DNA of 64,000 bases from Geodermatophilus normandii (lineage in GTDB: Bacteria > Actinomycetota > Actinomycetes > Mycobacteriales > Geodermatophilaceae), in the NCBI RefSeq assembly GCF_003182485.1, contig NZ_QGTX01000001.1:2620001-2684000 (forward strand), given 5' to 3'. The position numbers and the translations under genes were made by a program. Under the pieces are notes generated by a model. The model was given only the letters and a program-made list of their open reading frames with translations. It ran no database searches and had not been told where the DNA came from. Positions 43,382 to 52,892 of this stretch are shown here, one piece after another (positions within the stretch are counted from its first letter, which is position 1; each line of letters opens with the position of its first letter).

Positions 43382-44046
43382 ACTTCTCACTCCGAGACCT
43401 GATCCTTTCTGTAGGAACTCGGCGCGGCGATCGTCCACTGTCCCCGCTTGAGGTAGCCGAGGCGCTGGCTGCCCACTCGAACGAGGTCGGATGGCAGCAG
43501 GCGCTGAACGATATATCGCTTGAAAAGTCCACCGCGCAACGCTTCCTAACTTTACGTTCTCTTGATAAGGACGTGGCGGAACTCGTCGATTGGGGGCGGA
43601 GGCCTGGGGCGGTTTCCTTCTCCGTAGCCGCGGAGATAGCTCGAGTTATCCCTGAGGATCAAAGAATTCTGGCGCGGGCGGCCTTGGAGCACTCGTTGAC
43701 GAAGGAGGAAGTTCGCCAGGTCGTGCAGTTAATGAAGCGCCGCGGTGACTCGGTTGATTCTGCGGTAGCGGCGACTCTCCAGATGCGCCCAAGTGTCGTA
43801 AACGTACATGTCACCTTGGGTGCGGTGTCGGGCCCCGTCGCCAGCGGTCAACTGGAGGTAATGACACAGCGGCAGCGGGATGAACTGCTTGCAAGAGTGC
43901 TTGCGAAGGTCGGCATACGGACCCAAGGGGGCAAGCTCACAACGAGAGCGTTCTCCATAGTGTCTGATATGGCTATACCTGACAATGAGGTTGAGCGAAT
44001 CGAGCGTCTCGTCAATGACGCGCTAGCAGTCTCAGCTAAGGATTAG
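43378..44046 (+). CDS. ParB HTH-like helical protein
   Basis: The 222-residue protein has no ParB N-terminal domain. Its middle (LSPLEVAEALAAHS, STAQRFLTLRSLDKDVAELVDWGRRPGAVSFSVAAEIARVIPED, then LTKEEVRQVVQLMKRRG) follows the order of the ParB DNA-binding domain: helix-turn-helix, dimer-like helices and an inhibitory-response helix. It may be the missing half of, or a partner for, the ParB-like protein upstream, to which it is coupled by a GTGA overlap. This domain reading is my inference. Low GC content. Confidence 0.6.
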   Translation: MNFSLRDLILSVGTRRGDRPLSPLEVAEALAAHSNEVGWQQALNDISLEKSTAQRFLTLRSLDKDVAELVDWGRRPGAVSFSVAAEIARVIPEDQRILARAALEHSLTKEEVRQVVQLMKRRGDSVDSAVAATLQMRPSVVNVHVTLGAVSGPVASGQLEVMTQRQRDELLARVLAKVGIRTQGGKLTTRAFSIVSDMAIPDNEVERIERLVNDALAVSAKD

Positions 44047-44052
44047 GCGCAA

Positions 44053-45051
44053 ATGAGTACTTGGCGAAGCCTCGTAGATGCTTCAGGGGCCGTTTCCCTG
44101 GGAGAGCATGTTGTGGCGGACGGGCATCGAAGGCATTGCGGCGTGCGTGTTCAGACCCATCTCCACCTCGATCATATGTCTCGCTTCTCAACAAGCAAGG
44201 GCGTTCATGAGCTTGTGATGCACCCTGCGACGAGAGATCTGCTCACTCTGGAGGGTCATCCTGACCTCAATTGGCGCGCAAATGTGTGGACGCCTTGGTA
44301 CGAGGAGGCCGTCACCCTCGGAGAAGTCAAAGTGGAACTCCTGGACGCGGGACATATGCTCGGCTCCGCGCAGGTGGTCGCCACATATTCAGACGGTTAT
44401 CGAGTAGGGTACAGCGGCGATTTCTCGTGGCCTCTTTCTTCCGTTGCTCAAGTCGACGAGTTGGTCGTCGACGCGGCGTATGGGAGCGATAAGGCAGTGC
44501 GTCGCTTCAGTCGCGATAAGGCTGAGTCCGACTTCCTTGAGCTTGTCACTGAGCGCCTGCTGCGAGGGCCGGTCGTCGTGAAGGCGCATCGGGGTACGTT
44601 GCATCGGGCGGCCATTCTACTTTTCGGCTCTGTGCGCAATCCGATAGTAGTGTCAGAAAAGGTTGCACAAGAGTTGCAGGTATACGCAGGATATGGACTC
44701 GCGACTGATGTGTGTACTGAGCCTAACGTCTCAAGCGGGGCTTATGTCAAGTTAATTGGTCATCGCGAGGCCATTGAATCGCAAGTCGTAGGGCGTGCGA
44801 CCGTCGTCACGTTGACTGGCTTTCGGATGCGATCGGAGCCGATTCAGTACATTTCCGACCGAGGATATAACGTCTGCTTGAGTGATCACGCGGACTATGA
44901 GGAGACGCTCCTTTATGTTGAGCGATCCGGGGCCAAGCGGATCCGTGTAGACAATACGCGACACGGAAATGGCGTGGAATTGGCCCTTGGAATATCGGAA
45001 CGTCTCGGCCTTGAGGTGCGGTACGACATCGCAGAAGAGGATCCCTACTAG
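44053..45051 (+). CDS. Metallo-beta-lactamase-fold exonuclease-like protein
   Basis: The 332-residue protein has the metal-binding motif THLHLDHM (H36, H38, D40, H41), then DAGHMLGSAQV and YSGDFSW. A late LSDHADYEE gives a further His/Asp ligand. This order is shared by the beta-CASP/SNM1 and ligase-associated exonuclease branches, so a DNA or RNA nuclease is most likely. It starts six bases after the ParB-HTH-like gene, forming a three-gene operon. Coding sequence is markedly AT-richer than the host. Confidence 0.78.
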   Translation: MSTWRSLVDASGAVSLGEHVVADGHRRHCGVRVQTHLHLDHMSRFSTSKGVHELVMHPATRDLLTLEGHPDLNWRANVWTPWYEEAVTLGEVKVELLDAGHMLGSAQVVATYSDGYRVGYSGDFSWPLSSVAQVDELVVDAAYGSDKAVRRFSRDKAESDFLELVTERLLRGPVVVKAHRGTLHRAAILLFGSVRNPIVVSEKVAQELQVYAGYGLATDVCTEPNVSSGAYVKLIGHREAIESQVVGRATVVTLTGFRMRSEPIQYISDRGYNVCLSDHADYEETLLYVERSGAKRIRVDNTRHGNGVELALGISERLGLEVRYDIAEEDPY

Positions 45052-45322
45052 ACGAAGCCAGCAAAGCGACCACCCCTAGGCTCAAAGTGCTCAGTTCGGG
45101 TGGACGATTTCGAGCGTGGCCCTCTAGCAACTCTAAAGCAAATAGTGAGATTAGGTCGAGTGGTGGTCCAAGGGTTACGCGGCCACTTGGGATGTCTGCA
45201 GCGTTTCGGTCAGCGTCACCTGGCGCCAAATCTCCACGGGCCGTGGCTTCGGGATATGCGTAGCGGAGAGTTGAAGACTTCAAGAAGCTGGAAGGCGGTG
45301 GTTGAACCCCTAGGCTTCCTGT
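45052..45322. promoter_or_regulatory. Intergenic region before the methyltransferase gene with a short inverted repeat
   Basis: No gene is seen. TTGAAG-A-CTTCAA (45271-45283) is a perfect inverted repeat about 40 bases before the next start and could be an operator. TAGGCT at 45311-45316 lies six bases before the ATG at 45323, so the transcript is probably leaderless. Confidence 0.45.
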
Positions 45323-46759
45323 ATGGAAGCGGAGTTTCCAAAGGTACTTCGGCACCGCACCGCCATCGCGCGGGCAGCCCTGTCCATGCCCGTGCGGCAG
45401 GCGCTGCAGGACGGCGTCGTCCGGCCTGACACGTCTGTCCTCGACTTCGGCAGCGGCCGAGGTGGGGACGTCGCACGACTACGCGCCATGGGTGTCGAGG
45501 CACGGGGATGGGACCCGTACTTCGACCCCGATGTGGCAGCGACGCCAAGCAACGCTGTCCTCTTGGTGTACGTCCTCAATGTCATCGAGGACGACGCAGA
45601 GCGGACGGAGACACTCCGGCGCGCGTGGACGCTGGCTGACCAGGTGCTCGTCGTCAGCACGAGGCTGTCGTGGGAGAGGCGCAAGGTCACTGGGGTCCCT
45701 CTGGCAGATGGGACCATGACCAGCCGGCGCACATTCCAACGACTCTTCAGCCCAGGAGAGCTCCGCGCGCTGGTGGAGCGCACCACCAAGGCGGGCACCG
45801 CTGCCGGTGCGCCCGGGGTGGTCTATGCGTTCAAGAGCGAGACAGAGCGCCTGCGCTTCTTGGCCCGCCGCACTACGGGGGTCGTCGAATGGCTGGGCGG
45901 CGAGGACGAGACCTCCGCTCTGGCCGCCGTCATCGACTACTTCGAACGCCGAGGGCGGTTGCCAGCCGTAGAGGAGTATCCAGAGCACCTGCTGCCCTTG
46001 TTGCGGCACGTGCGGCAGGCCGAGCTTCGGCGCATGGTCGTCGAGGGGGCTGCAGCTGAACGGGTGGAGCTTGGCCGTGCGAGGACGCTCCTCGACACGT
46101 TGCTCTTCCTCGGGGTTTCCGTCTTCTCGGGAAGGCCGAGGATGAACGACTTACCGCTTGGGGTTCAGCTCGACGTGCGCGCCTGTTTCAGCAGTTACAG
46201 GGAAGCCTGTGCCAGAGCTGACCGGCTGCTGCTGAAGTTGCGGGATGACAGCTACGTGCGGGGCGCCATGCGGAACAGCGTGGGGAAGCTGACTCCCACG
46301 GCTCTGTACGTCCATCGGCGGGCGGTCGAGCGGATGCCCGTGGTCCTGCGCCTGTACGAGCACTGTGGGGCAGTCGCGGCCGGCCGGCCGGAGGGCTGGG
46401 ACGTCCTCAAGCTCAACCACAGCGGACGGCAGGTGGCTTGGTCGTCCTACCCGACGTTCGACTCGGAGCCGCATCCGCGCTTGGCGTGGTCGTACGCGGT
46501 GTCCATGTCCACCCTTGACGCCCAGTTCTCCTCCTACGAGGAGCGAGAGAATCGCCCCCTGCTGCACCGGAAGGAGGAGTTCTTGGCGTATGACGATGAG
46601 GCGGCGCCCAAGTACCGCCGGCTGACCGCCCAGGAGGTCAGGGCGGGTCTCTACGAGCGCCCCGAGATCATCGGGTTGGAGCGGGGCTGGCAAGCGGAGC
46701 TGGCCCGGTGCGGCGTCGAGTTGCGGGGGCACCGCCTCGTCAAGTCGCGTGCTGACTAG
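45323..46759 (+). CDS. DNA phosphorothioation-associated putative methyltransferase
   Basis: The 478-residue protein starts with a class I SAM-binding fold (TSVLDFGSGRGGDVARL near residues 37-53, then an acidic WDPYFDP). A long C-terminal half follows with YVLNVIEDDAERTETLRRAW and GWDVLKLNHSGRQVAWSSYP. It matches the family repeatedly found beside dnd genes and named phosphorothioation-associated putative methyltransferase. Its target is not known. It is convergent with dndA, the two stops overlapping by four bases. The likely start is a leaderless ATG. Confidence 0.82.
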   Translation: MEAEFPKVLRHRTAIARAALSMPVRQALQDGVVRPDTSVLDFGSGRGGDVARLRAMGVEARGWDPYFDPDVAATPSNAVLLVYVLNVIEDDAERTETLRRAWTLADQVLVVSTRLSWERRKVTGVPLADGTMTSRRTFQRLFSPGELRALVERTTKAGTAAGAPGVVYAFKSETERLRFLARRTTGVVEWLGGEDETSALAAVIDYFERRGRLPAVEEYPEHLLPLLRHVRQAELRRMVVEGAAAERVELGRARTLLDTLLFLGVSVFSGRPRMNDLPLGVQLDVRACFSSYREACARADRLLLKLRDDSYVRGAMRNSVGKLTPTALYVHRRAVERMPVVLRLYEHCGAVAAGRPEGWDVLKLNHSGRQVAWSSYPTFDSEPHPRLAWSYAVSMSTLDAQFSSYEERENRPLLHRKEEFLAYDDEAAPKYRRLTAQEVRAGLYERPEIIGLERGWQAELARCGVELRGHRLVKSRAD

Positions 46760-47892
46760 GAGCCGCGGAGGCCGTTGACCCGGCGCGCGGCCTCCGCCCA
46801 GTCCACCGGCTCGGCGTCATGTGCCCAGGAAAGCCGAACCGCGCCGCGCACGCGTGACTCCGGGAGGTTCATCGCAGTCAGAACATGGCTCGGCTGGTAG
46901 CTGGCCGAGGTGCACGCGCTGCCGTTCGACACCGCGACGAGGTCCCGCCACGCGAGCATCACGGCTTCACCGTCGGCGCCGGGGAATGAGACGTTGAGGA
47001 TGTGGGGGAGCGTTCGCTCCGGGTCCCCGTTCAGCTGGGGCTCCGTCGGCTCGAGCGCTTCGAGGACTGCAGCACGCATCGTCTCGCTGGACTGGCGCCG
47101 CTGCTCCCGTTCGTCATGGGCGAGCTGCGCTGCGAGTCCAAAGCCGGCGACGAGAGGAACTGGCAGCGTCCCCGGACGCAACCCCCGCTCCTGGCCGCCG
47201 CCGTACGCCAGTGGCTCCAGTGGGGGCCGCCGCCAGCCGCGGCGACGCGTCACCAGGGCACCGACCCCCTTCGGGCCGAACACCTTGTGTGCGCTGAGCG
47301 AGATCAAGTCGATGCGGGAGTCGGCCAGCTCGTCGTCCAGCTTGCCGAAGGTTTGAGCTGCGTCGACGTGCAGGTATGCCTCTCGTTGAGCCAACCCGCG
47401 GCTGATCTCCGCGATTGGCTGCACTGCCCCTGTCTCGTTGTTCGCGTGCATGACGGACACCAGCAACGTGTCGTCGCGGACGGCCGCCAGGAGGCGCGGG
47501 GCATCGACGATGCCGTTCTTCTGAGGGGGGATGAACTCGACCTCGAACCCGGCCTTCGCCAGGTGAGCAGCGGGCTCGAGGATGGCCTTGTGCTCGATGG
47601 CCGTGGTCACCACGTGTCGTCGACCGGTGGACTCGCCATGAGCACGCAGACCCAGAAGCGCCAGGTTGTCGGCCTCTGTCGCGCCCGAGGTGAAGACGAC
47701 CTCCTCCGGTGCTGCGCCGACGCACTCCGCGACCCGGCGTCGCGCCGTCGACACCTCCGAGAGAGCGGCCGCACCGTACTCGTGGGTGCGACTGCCCGCG
47801 TTGCCGAACTCCTCGGTCATCAACCGCAGCACGGTCTCGGCCACGCGGGGGTCGACGGGGGTGGTCGCGCTCACGTCCCAGTAGGCCGGCAT
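46756..47892 (-). CDS. dndA: Cysteine desulfurase DndA
   Basis: The 378-residue PLP enzyme is of the NifS/IscS type: TSGATEADNLAL, AIEHKAIL, HVDAAQTFGK, SLSAHKVFGPKG (PLP lysine K203) and SNGSACTSAS (catalytic C327). In phosphorothioation systems DndA takes sulfur from cysteine and loads DndC. It is divergent from dndB, with a shared 163-base control region. ATG at 47892 follows GAGGAGGAG; a longer frame upstream is ignored. Confidence 0.9.
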   Translation of the reverse strand: MPAYWDVSATTPVDPRVAETVLRLMTEEFGNAGSRTHEYGAAALSEVSTARRRVAECVGAAPEEVVFTSGATEADNLALLGLRAHGESTGRRHVVTTAIEHKAILEPAAHLAKAGFEVEFIPPQKNGIVDAPRLLAAVRDDTLLVSVMHANNETGAVQPIAEISRGLAQREAYLHVDAAQTFGKLDDELADSRIDLISLSAHKVFGPKGVGALVTRRRGWRRPPLEPLAYGGGQERGLRPGTLPVPLVAGFGLAAQLAHDEREQRRQSSETMRAAVLEALEPTEPQLNGDPERTLPHILNVSFPGADGEAVMLAWRDLVAVSNGSACTSASYQPSHVLTAMNLPESRVRGAVRLSWAHDAEPVDWAEAARRVNGLRGS

Positions 47893-47957
47893 GGACTCCT
47901 CCTCGAGCTGTGGACAACGGAGATGCACCTCCGCGGCAGGCGCATGCTAGCGGCGAC

Positions 47958-47971
47958 AAGCGACACGTTAC
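47958..47971 (+). promoter_or_regulatory. 14-base motif shared with the promoter at 53367
   Basis: AAGCGACACGTTAC differs in one base from AAGCGACACGCTAC at 53367-53380, upstream of the second DGQHR gene. Two near-identical sites before two DndB-family genes suggest a common regulator. Confidence 0.5.
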
Positions 47972-47988
47972 GTCAAGTTTTTGACGTA
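47969..47988. promoter_or_regulatory. Palindromic operator in the dndA-dndB control region
   Basis: TACGTCAA and TTGACGTA are perfect reverse complements around GTTT. The right arm contains TTGACG, which could be a -35 box, with TTAACG (48003-48008) as the matching -10 at 16-base spacing for dndB. A dimeric repressor bound here would block both divergent promoters. Confidence 0.6.
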
Positions 47989-48055
47989 GGACCGTCAGCG
48001 GCTTAACGTCTCCGAGCGGTAGGGGAGCCGCCAGCAGGGGAGGAGCGGCAAGAGC

Positions 48056-49282
48056 ATGGCAGGCAGTTCGGACACTCTCGCGCAGGGCGCCGACCGCGGG
48101 TCGGCGCCGTCTCTCGTGGCAAAAGAGATGAACCCGGAGGTCGCCGAACGCGGGGAGTCGGGCTACGAGTACGTCTTGCCCGCGATCCGTGGAGTTCAGG
48201 CGGGGACGACCTTCTTCGTCACGATGATCCCGCTCCGCGTGATCGCCAAGCTGTTCGTCTTCGACGGGGACGAGCTGGCCCCTGAACTGCGTGCCCAACG
48301 CAGCCTGAACAAAGGGCGGCTCCCGGAGATGGTGCGGTACATGGTCGAGAACCCGACCAGCTACACCTTCTCGGCCCTGACGGCGAGCATCGACGGGACG
48401 GTCCGGTTCGACGCGGTCGGCGACGGGCCGCAGACGAGCTTGCTGGGCAACCTCCGCATCCCGATGGAGTCCCGGTTCGTCATCAACGACGGCCAACACC
48501 GGCATGCCGCCATCAAGGAGGCGCTCCAGCAACTCCCCTCGCTCGGCCAGGAGATGATCGCTGTCGTCTTCTATCTGGACGTCGGTCTACAGCGGTGTCA
48601 GCAGATGTTCGCCGACTTGAACCGGCACGCCGTCCGCCCCTCCAAGTCGATCGGTGTGCTCTACGACCACAGGGACTCGCATGCCAGCCTGTCGCGGCTA
48701 CTGGTTCTGCGCTGTCCGGCCTTCCGCGGCTTCGTCGAGATGGAGAGTTCCAGCCTGGCCAAGGCCTCGCGCAAGCTCTTCACCCTGTCGGCCATCCACG
48801 GAGCCACGCGGACTCTGCTCGAGGGACTCGGGGACATGGAGCAGGAACAGGCCTTTTCGCTGGCTGACCAGTGGTGGCGTGCGGTCGACGAGCAGCTCCC
48901 GGAGTGGCAGGGCGTACGGAACCGGGAGATGAGATCACCGGAGGTGCGCGCGGACTTCATCCACACCCACGGCATCACGCTGGCCGCACTGGCGCGTGTG
49001 GGCAACACGATGCTCCGCGAGAACCGAGACGTGGAGGCGTGGCAGTCCACACTCGCCTCCTTGAGGACCCTGGACTGGAGCCGTCAGAACCCCCTGTGGG
49101 AGGGCCGCGCTCTGGTCGGAGGCCGCGTCGTCAAGGGGCAGACCAACGTCCTTCTCACAACCGCTGCGATTCGTCAGCACCTCGGTATGGACTTGCCGCC
49201 AGATGAACGACGGGCGGAGGCCGCCCTGGCGAGCGCAAACACGAAGACCAAGTCCGACACGGCAGTGAGGAGCGACCGTTGA
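48056..49282 (+). CDS. dndB: DndB, DGQHR-domain regulator/modulator of phosphorothioation
   Basis: The 408-residue protein contains the DGQHR motif at 145-149 (INDGQHRHAAI) and the following LNRHAVRPSKSIGVLY, both typical of DndB. DndB is not required for modification but limits its frequency, and in Salmonella it represses dnd transcription. ATG at 48056 follows GGGGAGGAG. It is the first gene of dndBCDE; its stop overlaps the dndC start as TTGA. Confidence 0.9.
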   Translation: MAGSSDTLAQGADRGSAPSLVAKEMNPEVAERGESGYEYVLPAIRGVQAGTTFFVTMIPLRVIAKLFVFDGDELAPELRAQRSLNKGRLPEMVRYMVENPTSYTFSALTASIDGTVRFDAVGDGPQTSLLGNLRIPMESRFVINDGQHRHAAIKEALQQLPSLGQEMIAVVFYLDVGLQRCQQMFADLNRHAVRPSKSIGVLYDHRDSHASLSRLLVLRCPAFRGFVEMESSSLAKASRKLFTLSAIHGATRTLLEGLGDMEQEQAFSLADQWWRAVDEQLPEWQGVRNREMRSPEVRADFIHTHGITLAALARVGNTMLRENRDVEAWQSTLASLRTLDWSRQNPLWEGRALVGGRVVKGQTNVLLTTAAIRQHLGMDLPPDERRAEAALASANTKTKSDTAVRSDR

Positions 49283-50886
49283 GCACCAGCCCCGAGACCA
49301 CGACAGCCGGCGTGGAGACCGGCCGGGGGAGGACCGTCGCGGTCAGCCTGAGCCGGCGCTCGGCATTCGTGGACGGGATGCGTGCGGCCGTCGACGCACT
49401 CGTGGACGAGACCGCCCGGCTGTACCTCGAGGACGACGTGCCGTGGGTCGTCGGCTACTCCGGCGGCAAGGACTCGACGGCAGTGTTGCAGCTCGTGTGG
49501 CTGGCCATCTCACAGATTCCGGCTGAGCAGCGCCACAAGACGGTGCACGTCATCACCACCGACACGCTGGTCGAGAACCCCATCGTTGCGGCGTGGGTGA
49601 GTCGGAGTCTGGATGTGCTGGGTGAGACGGCGGAGGCTCAGGGCCTCCCGATCGAACCGCACCGTCTGACCCCCGCTGTCGAGGACAGCTTCTGGGTCAA
49701 CCTCATCGGGCGGGGATACCCGGCTCCGCGACCCAAGTTCCGCTGGTGCACGGAGCGCCTGAAGATCAAGCCAAGCAACACCTTCATCCGGTCCGTTGTC
49801 CGGAGTCACGGCGAGGCCATCCTGGTGCTGGGTGTCCGCAAGGCGGAGTCCCAGGCCCGGGCGAAGACGATGGCTGCTGCCGCCGCTGCAGGGCGGGTCC
49901 GTGATCGGCTCTCGCCGAATGTCAGCCTCCCCAACTCCCTCGTCTACTCGCCCATCGAGGACTGGACCAACGACGACGTCTGGACCTTCCTCATGCAGGT
50001 GGACAACCCGTGGGGCTACTCGAATCGCGATCTGCTGACCCTGTATCAGGGGGCCAGTTCGGACGGGGAGTGCCCCCTGGTCGTCGACTCCACGACCCCG
50101 TCCTGCGGTTCGAGCCGCTTCGGCTGCTGGACCTGCACGCTGGTCGACCAGGACAAGTCCATGACGGCCATGATCACGAACGACGCGGACAAGGAGTGGA
50201 TGAGTCCGCTGCTCGAGCTCCGCAATGCGCTCGACCTCGGTGACGACCGTAACCTCCGGGATTTCCGCAGGATGAACGGCAGCGTGCAGCTCTATGGGCC
50301 TGACCAGCAGCCGATTCACGACCAGCAGCCGATCCACGGCCCCTACCTTCAGTCAGCGAGGCATGACTGGCTGCGGCGGTTGCTCGCGGCCCAGACCGAG
50401 ATCCGGCAGTACGGGCCGGAGAACGTGCGGGACATCGAGCTGATCACCATGGCCGAGCTCGAGGAGATCCGGCGGATCTGGGTCGTCGACAAGCACGAGT
50501 TCGAGGACGCCCTTCCTCGCATCTACGAGCAGGCCACGGGGCAGCCCTACACCGGTCCAGAACTGAGTGAGCGGCTCGCTCTCGGCCGCACCGAGGTCGA
50601 GATCCTCGCTGAGCTCTGTGGCGACGATCGCCTGCACTTCGAGATGGTGCGCGAGCTCCTCGACGTCGAGCAGCGCCACAGGCTCAAGGTGCGACGCAGT
50701 GGCCTGTTCGGTGCGCTCGAGTCCGCGCTGAGCAAGGGGTTCTACGACGACGCCGAGGACGCTGCTGCTCGCGCGCGGCGCCGCAAGGCGGTGCTGGCCG
50801 GGGAGGTCGACGCCCTCGATCCGCTTGATGTCGCGGACGGCTGGGTTCAGCGCAGCGACGAGCACACTGATGGAGCAGCGGAGTGA
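49279..50886 (+). CDS. dndC: DndC, PAPS-reductase-like sulfurtransferase
   Basis: The 535-residue protein has the ATP pyrophosphatase PP-loop YSGGKDST (60-67), an RWCTERLK cysteine (C157) and the cluster CGSSRFGCWTC (C276, C283, C286) that should hold an Fe-S centre with C157 or another cysteine. DndC activates the DNA backbone and passes on sulfur from DndA. TTG start inside the dndB stop; its own stop overlaps dndD. An 18-base duplication (50302-50337) gives DQQPIH twice in a row. Confidence 0.93.
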   Translation: MSTSPETTTAGVETGRGRTVAVSLSRRSAFVDGMRAAVDALVDETARLYLEDDVPWVVGYSGGKDSTAVLQLVWLAISQIPAEQRHKTVHVITTDTLVENPIVAAWVSRSLDVLGETAEAQGLPIEPHRLTPAVEDSFWVNLIGRGYPAPRPKFRWCTERLKIKPSNTFIRSVVRSHGEAILVLGVRKAESQARAKTMAAAAAAGRVRDRLSPNVSLPNSLVYSPIEDWTNDDVWTFLMQVDNPWGYSNRDLLTLYQGASSDGECPLVVDSTTPSCGSSRFGCWTCTLVDQDKSMTAMITNDADKEWMSPLLELRNALDLGDDRNLRDFRRMNGSVQLYGPDQQPIHDQQPIHGPYLQSARHDWLRRLLAAQTEIRQYGPENVRDIELITMAELEEIRRIWVVDKHEFEDALPRIYEQATGQPYTGPELSERLALGRTEVEILAELCGDDRLHFEMVRELLDVEQRHRLKVRRSGLFGALESALSKGFYDDAEDAAARARRRKAVLAGEVDALDPLDVADGWVQRSDEHTDGAAE

Positions 50887-52892
50887 TCCTCGACGAGCTG
50901 GTACTCAACGACTTCGGCGCCTTTGCAGGTCGCCACGTCCTGTCCCTGACACCGCAGGGTGATCGACCTGTCGTCCTGATCGGAGCGCTCAACGGCACCG
51001 GTAAGACCACGGTGCTCGAAGCACTGCAGCTGGCGCTGTTCGGTGCCCTCGCTCCCCAGGGGAGCCGCCGTGGGATGAGTTATGAGTCCTACCTGCGGGC
51101 AGCGATTAATGACCAGCAGGACCCGTCCGTCGGAGCCGCGGTCGAGCTCGCTTTTCGGGCGCACATGGACGGAGCCTTCCGGCTGCTCCGCGTTCGTCGA
51201 TCCTGGTGGTCGGCCCGTAATGACAAGATCCGCGAGGATGTCCACGTCGAGGTGGACGGCTTGCCGAATGCCGCCCTCTCGGAGCGGTGGATGGAACACG
51301 TCGAGGCGTTCGTGCCTCGAGGCGTCGCTCACCTCTTCTTCTTCGACGGTGAGCAGATCGAGGCCTTCGCGGATCTCGAGGTCAGCCGCGGACTGCTCGA
51401 GACGGCCATCGGTGGCCTCCTGGGGTTGAACCTGGTCGACCGCCTGGTGGCCGACCTCGAGGTGCTCGAGCGCCGCAAGAAGACGGACGCCGTCAAGGAC
51501 GAGGAGGACGAGCGCTATCTCCACAGCCTCGAGGCCGCACTCGGAGTGACTCGCCGCCGTGAGCAGGACGCGCGCCAGGCCGTGGACCAGGCGGCGCAGC
51601 GCTACGCCCGGGCTGTAGAGCGCAAGGCTGCAGCTGAGGACCGCTTCCAACGGGAGGGTGGTCGCTCACATGAGGTTCGTGCGGAGATCGAGGCGCGGGT
51701 TCAGGACGCACGAGTGGCCCGGGGGCTCACCGAGTCCCGCCTCGTCGATGCAATGGCCGACCTGACGCCACTGCTCTTGGTCCCGGACCTCGTTCGGGCC
51801 ACGACTGATCGCGCCGTTGCGGTGCGACGTCAGAACGAGGACCGGCGGTTGGTCGAGGTCTTGACGCGGCGCGACGAGGAACTCCTTGCCCTCATACGCC
51901 GGCTCGCCGAGGAAGGGGGGCTCGCTTCGGAGGCGATGAAGCCTGTCGAGGAGTTGCTCAGTGGGGACCGAGACCGGCGGTCCGAGACGCGAGTTGAGGC
52001 GGTCTTCGACGCGACTCCCGAGACCACCGATCTCCTCCAGGGACTCGTCAACGGGGGGCTCGATCAACTAGGAGGTTCGCTGCGCCAGTTGCTCGCAGCC
52101 CATGAAGATGCAGTAGACGCCGTCGACCGTGCTGACGTGGAGCTGGCCTCCGTCCCCCATGCTGATGCTCTGCATGACCTGATCCTGGAGCGGGAGCGCG
52201 CTACGGAGGAGGAGCGGGAGGCCGGTGCGGCGCTGGCGTCCACGCGGGATGCCCATGACGCCGTTGAGGCCGAGCTCGCCAAGGCTCTGCGGAAGCAGGA
52301 GATCGAGCTGGAGCGCGTCGCTCGGGAGCGTCTGGCGGCCGAAGATGGGGAGCGACTCCTCCGTCACTCGGAGAAGGCTCGCGCGACCCTCAGGCAACTG
52401 CGTGAGCTGGCAACGGCGCGTCATGCGCAGCAGATCCAGGCCCACGTGCTGGAGGCAGCTCGGAGCCTGCTGCGCAAGGACAGGTTGCTCAGCAGTGTCG
52501 AGATCGACCCCTCAAACCACCAGCTCACCCTCCTCGACACAGCAGACAGAGAGATCGTCCCGTCCAAGTTGTCCGCTGGCGAAAGGCAGATGATCGCGGT
52601 GAGTCTGCTGTGGGGCCTCGCGAAGGCCGCGGGACGGCCACTCCCCGTCATCATCGACACACCGCTCGGCCGCTTGGACCGCAGCCATCGCAAGACCTTC
52701 GTGGAGAACTACCTGCCCAATGCGTCGCACCAGGTGATCGTCCTGTCCACCGATGCTGAAGTCGACGGGGAAGCGATCCAGCGCCTTGGTTCGGCCGTGA
52801 GCCACACCATCCACCTCGTGCACGACCCGAGGACCCGCAGCTCCCGGATCGAGACCGGGTACGTCACCGAGCTGACGGGGGACGTGGCGTGA
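50883..52892 (+). CDS. dndD: DndD, SMC-like ATPase
   Basis: The 669-residue protein has an N-terminal Walker A (GALNGTGKTT, 34-43) and FFFDGEQIEAFAD. A long coiled coil spans about 195-540. The C-terminal ABC signature LSAGERQMIAVSLLWGL and Walker B PVIIDTPLGRLD follow. DndD is the ATPase that supplies energy or opens the DNA during sulfur insertion. It is tightly coupled to dndC and dndE by four-base overlaps. GTG start. Confidence 0.92.
   Translation: MILDELVLNDFGAFAGRHVLSLTPQGDRPVVLIGALNGTGKTTVLEALQLALFGALAPQGSRRGMSYESYLRAAINDQQDPSVGAAVELAFRAHMDGAFRLLRVRRSWWSARNDKIREDVHVEVDGLPNAALSERWMEHVEAFVPRGVAHLFFFDGEQIEAFADLEVSRGLLETAIGGLLGLNLVDRLVADLEVLERRKKTDAVKDEEDERYLHSLEAALGVTRRREQDARQAVDQAAQRYARAVERKAAAEDRFQREGGRSHEVRAEIEARVQDARVARGLTESRLVDAMADLTPLLLVPDLVRATTDRAVAVRRQNEDRRLVEVLTRRDEELLALIRRLAEEGGLASEAMKPVEELLSGDRDRRSETRVEAVFDATPETTDLLQGLVNGGLDQLGGSLRQLLAAHEDAVDAVDRADVELASVPHADALHDLILERERATEEEREAGAALASTRDAHDAVEAELAKALRKQEIELERVARERLAAEDGERLLRHSEKARATLRQLRELATARHAQQIQAHVLEAARSLLRKDRLLSSVEIDPSNHQLTLLDTADREIVPSKLSAGERQMIAVSLLWGLAKAAGRPLPVIIDTPLGRLDRSHRKTFVENYLPNASHQVIVLSTDAEVDGEAIQRLGSAVSHTIHLVHDPRTRSSRIETGYVTELTGDVA

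Noticed and set aside
42551-44046. A plasmid or chromosome partition (parABS) locus.
   Set aside because: No ParA ATPase and no clustered parS-like palindromes are present. The genes sit in a defence island.
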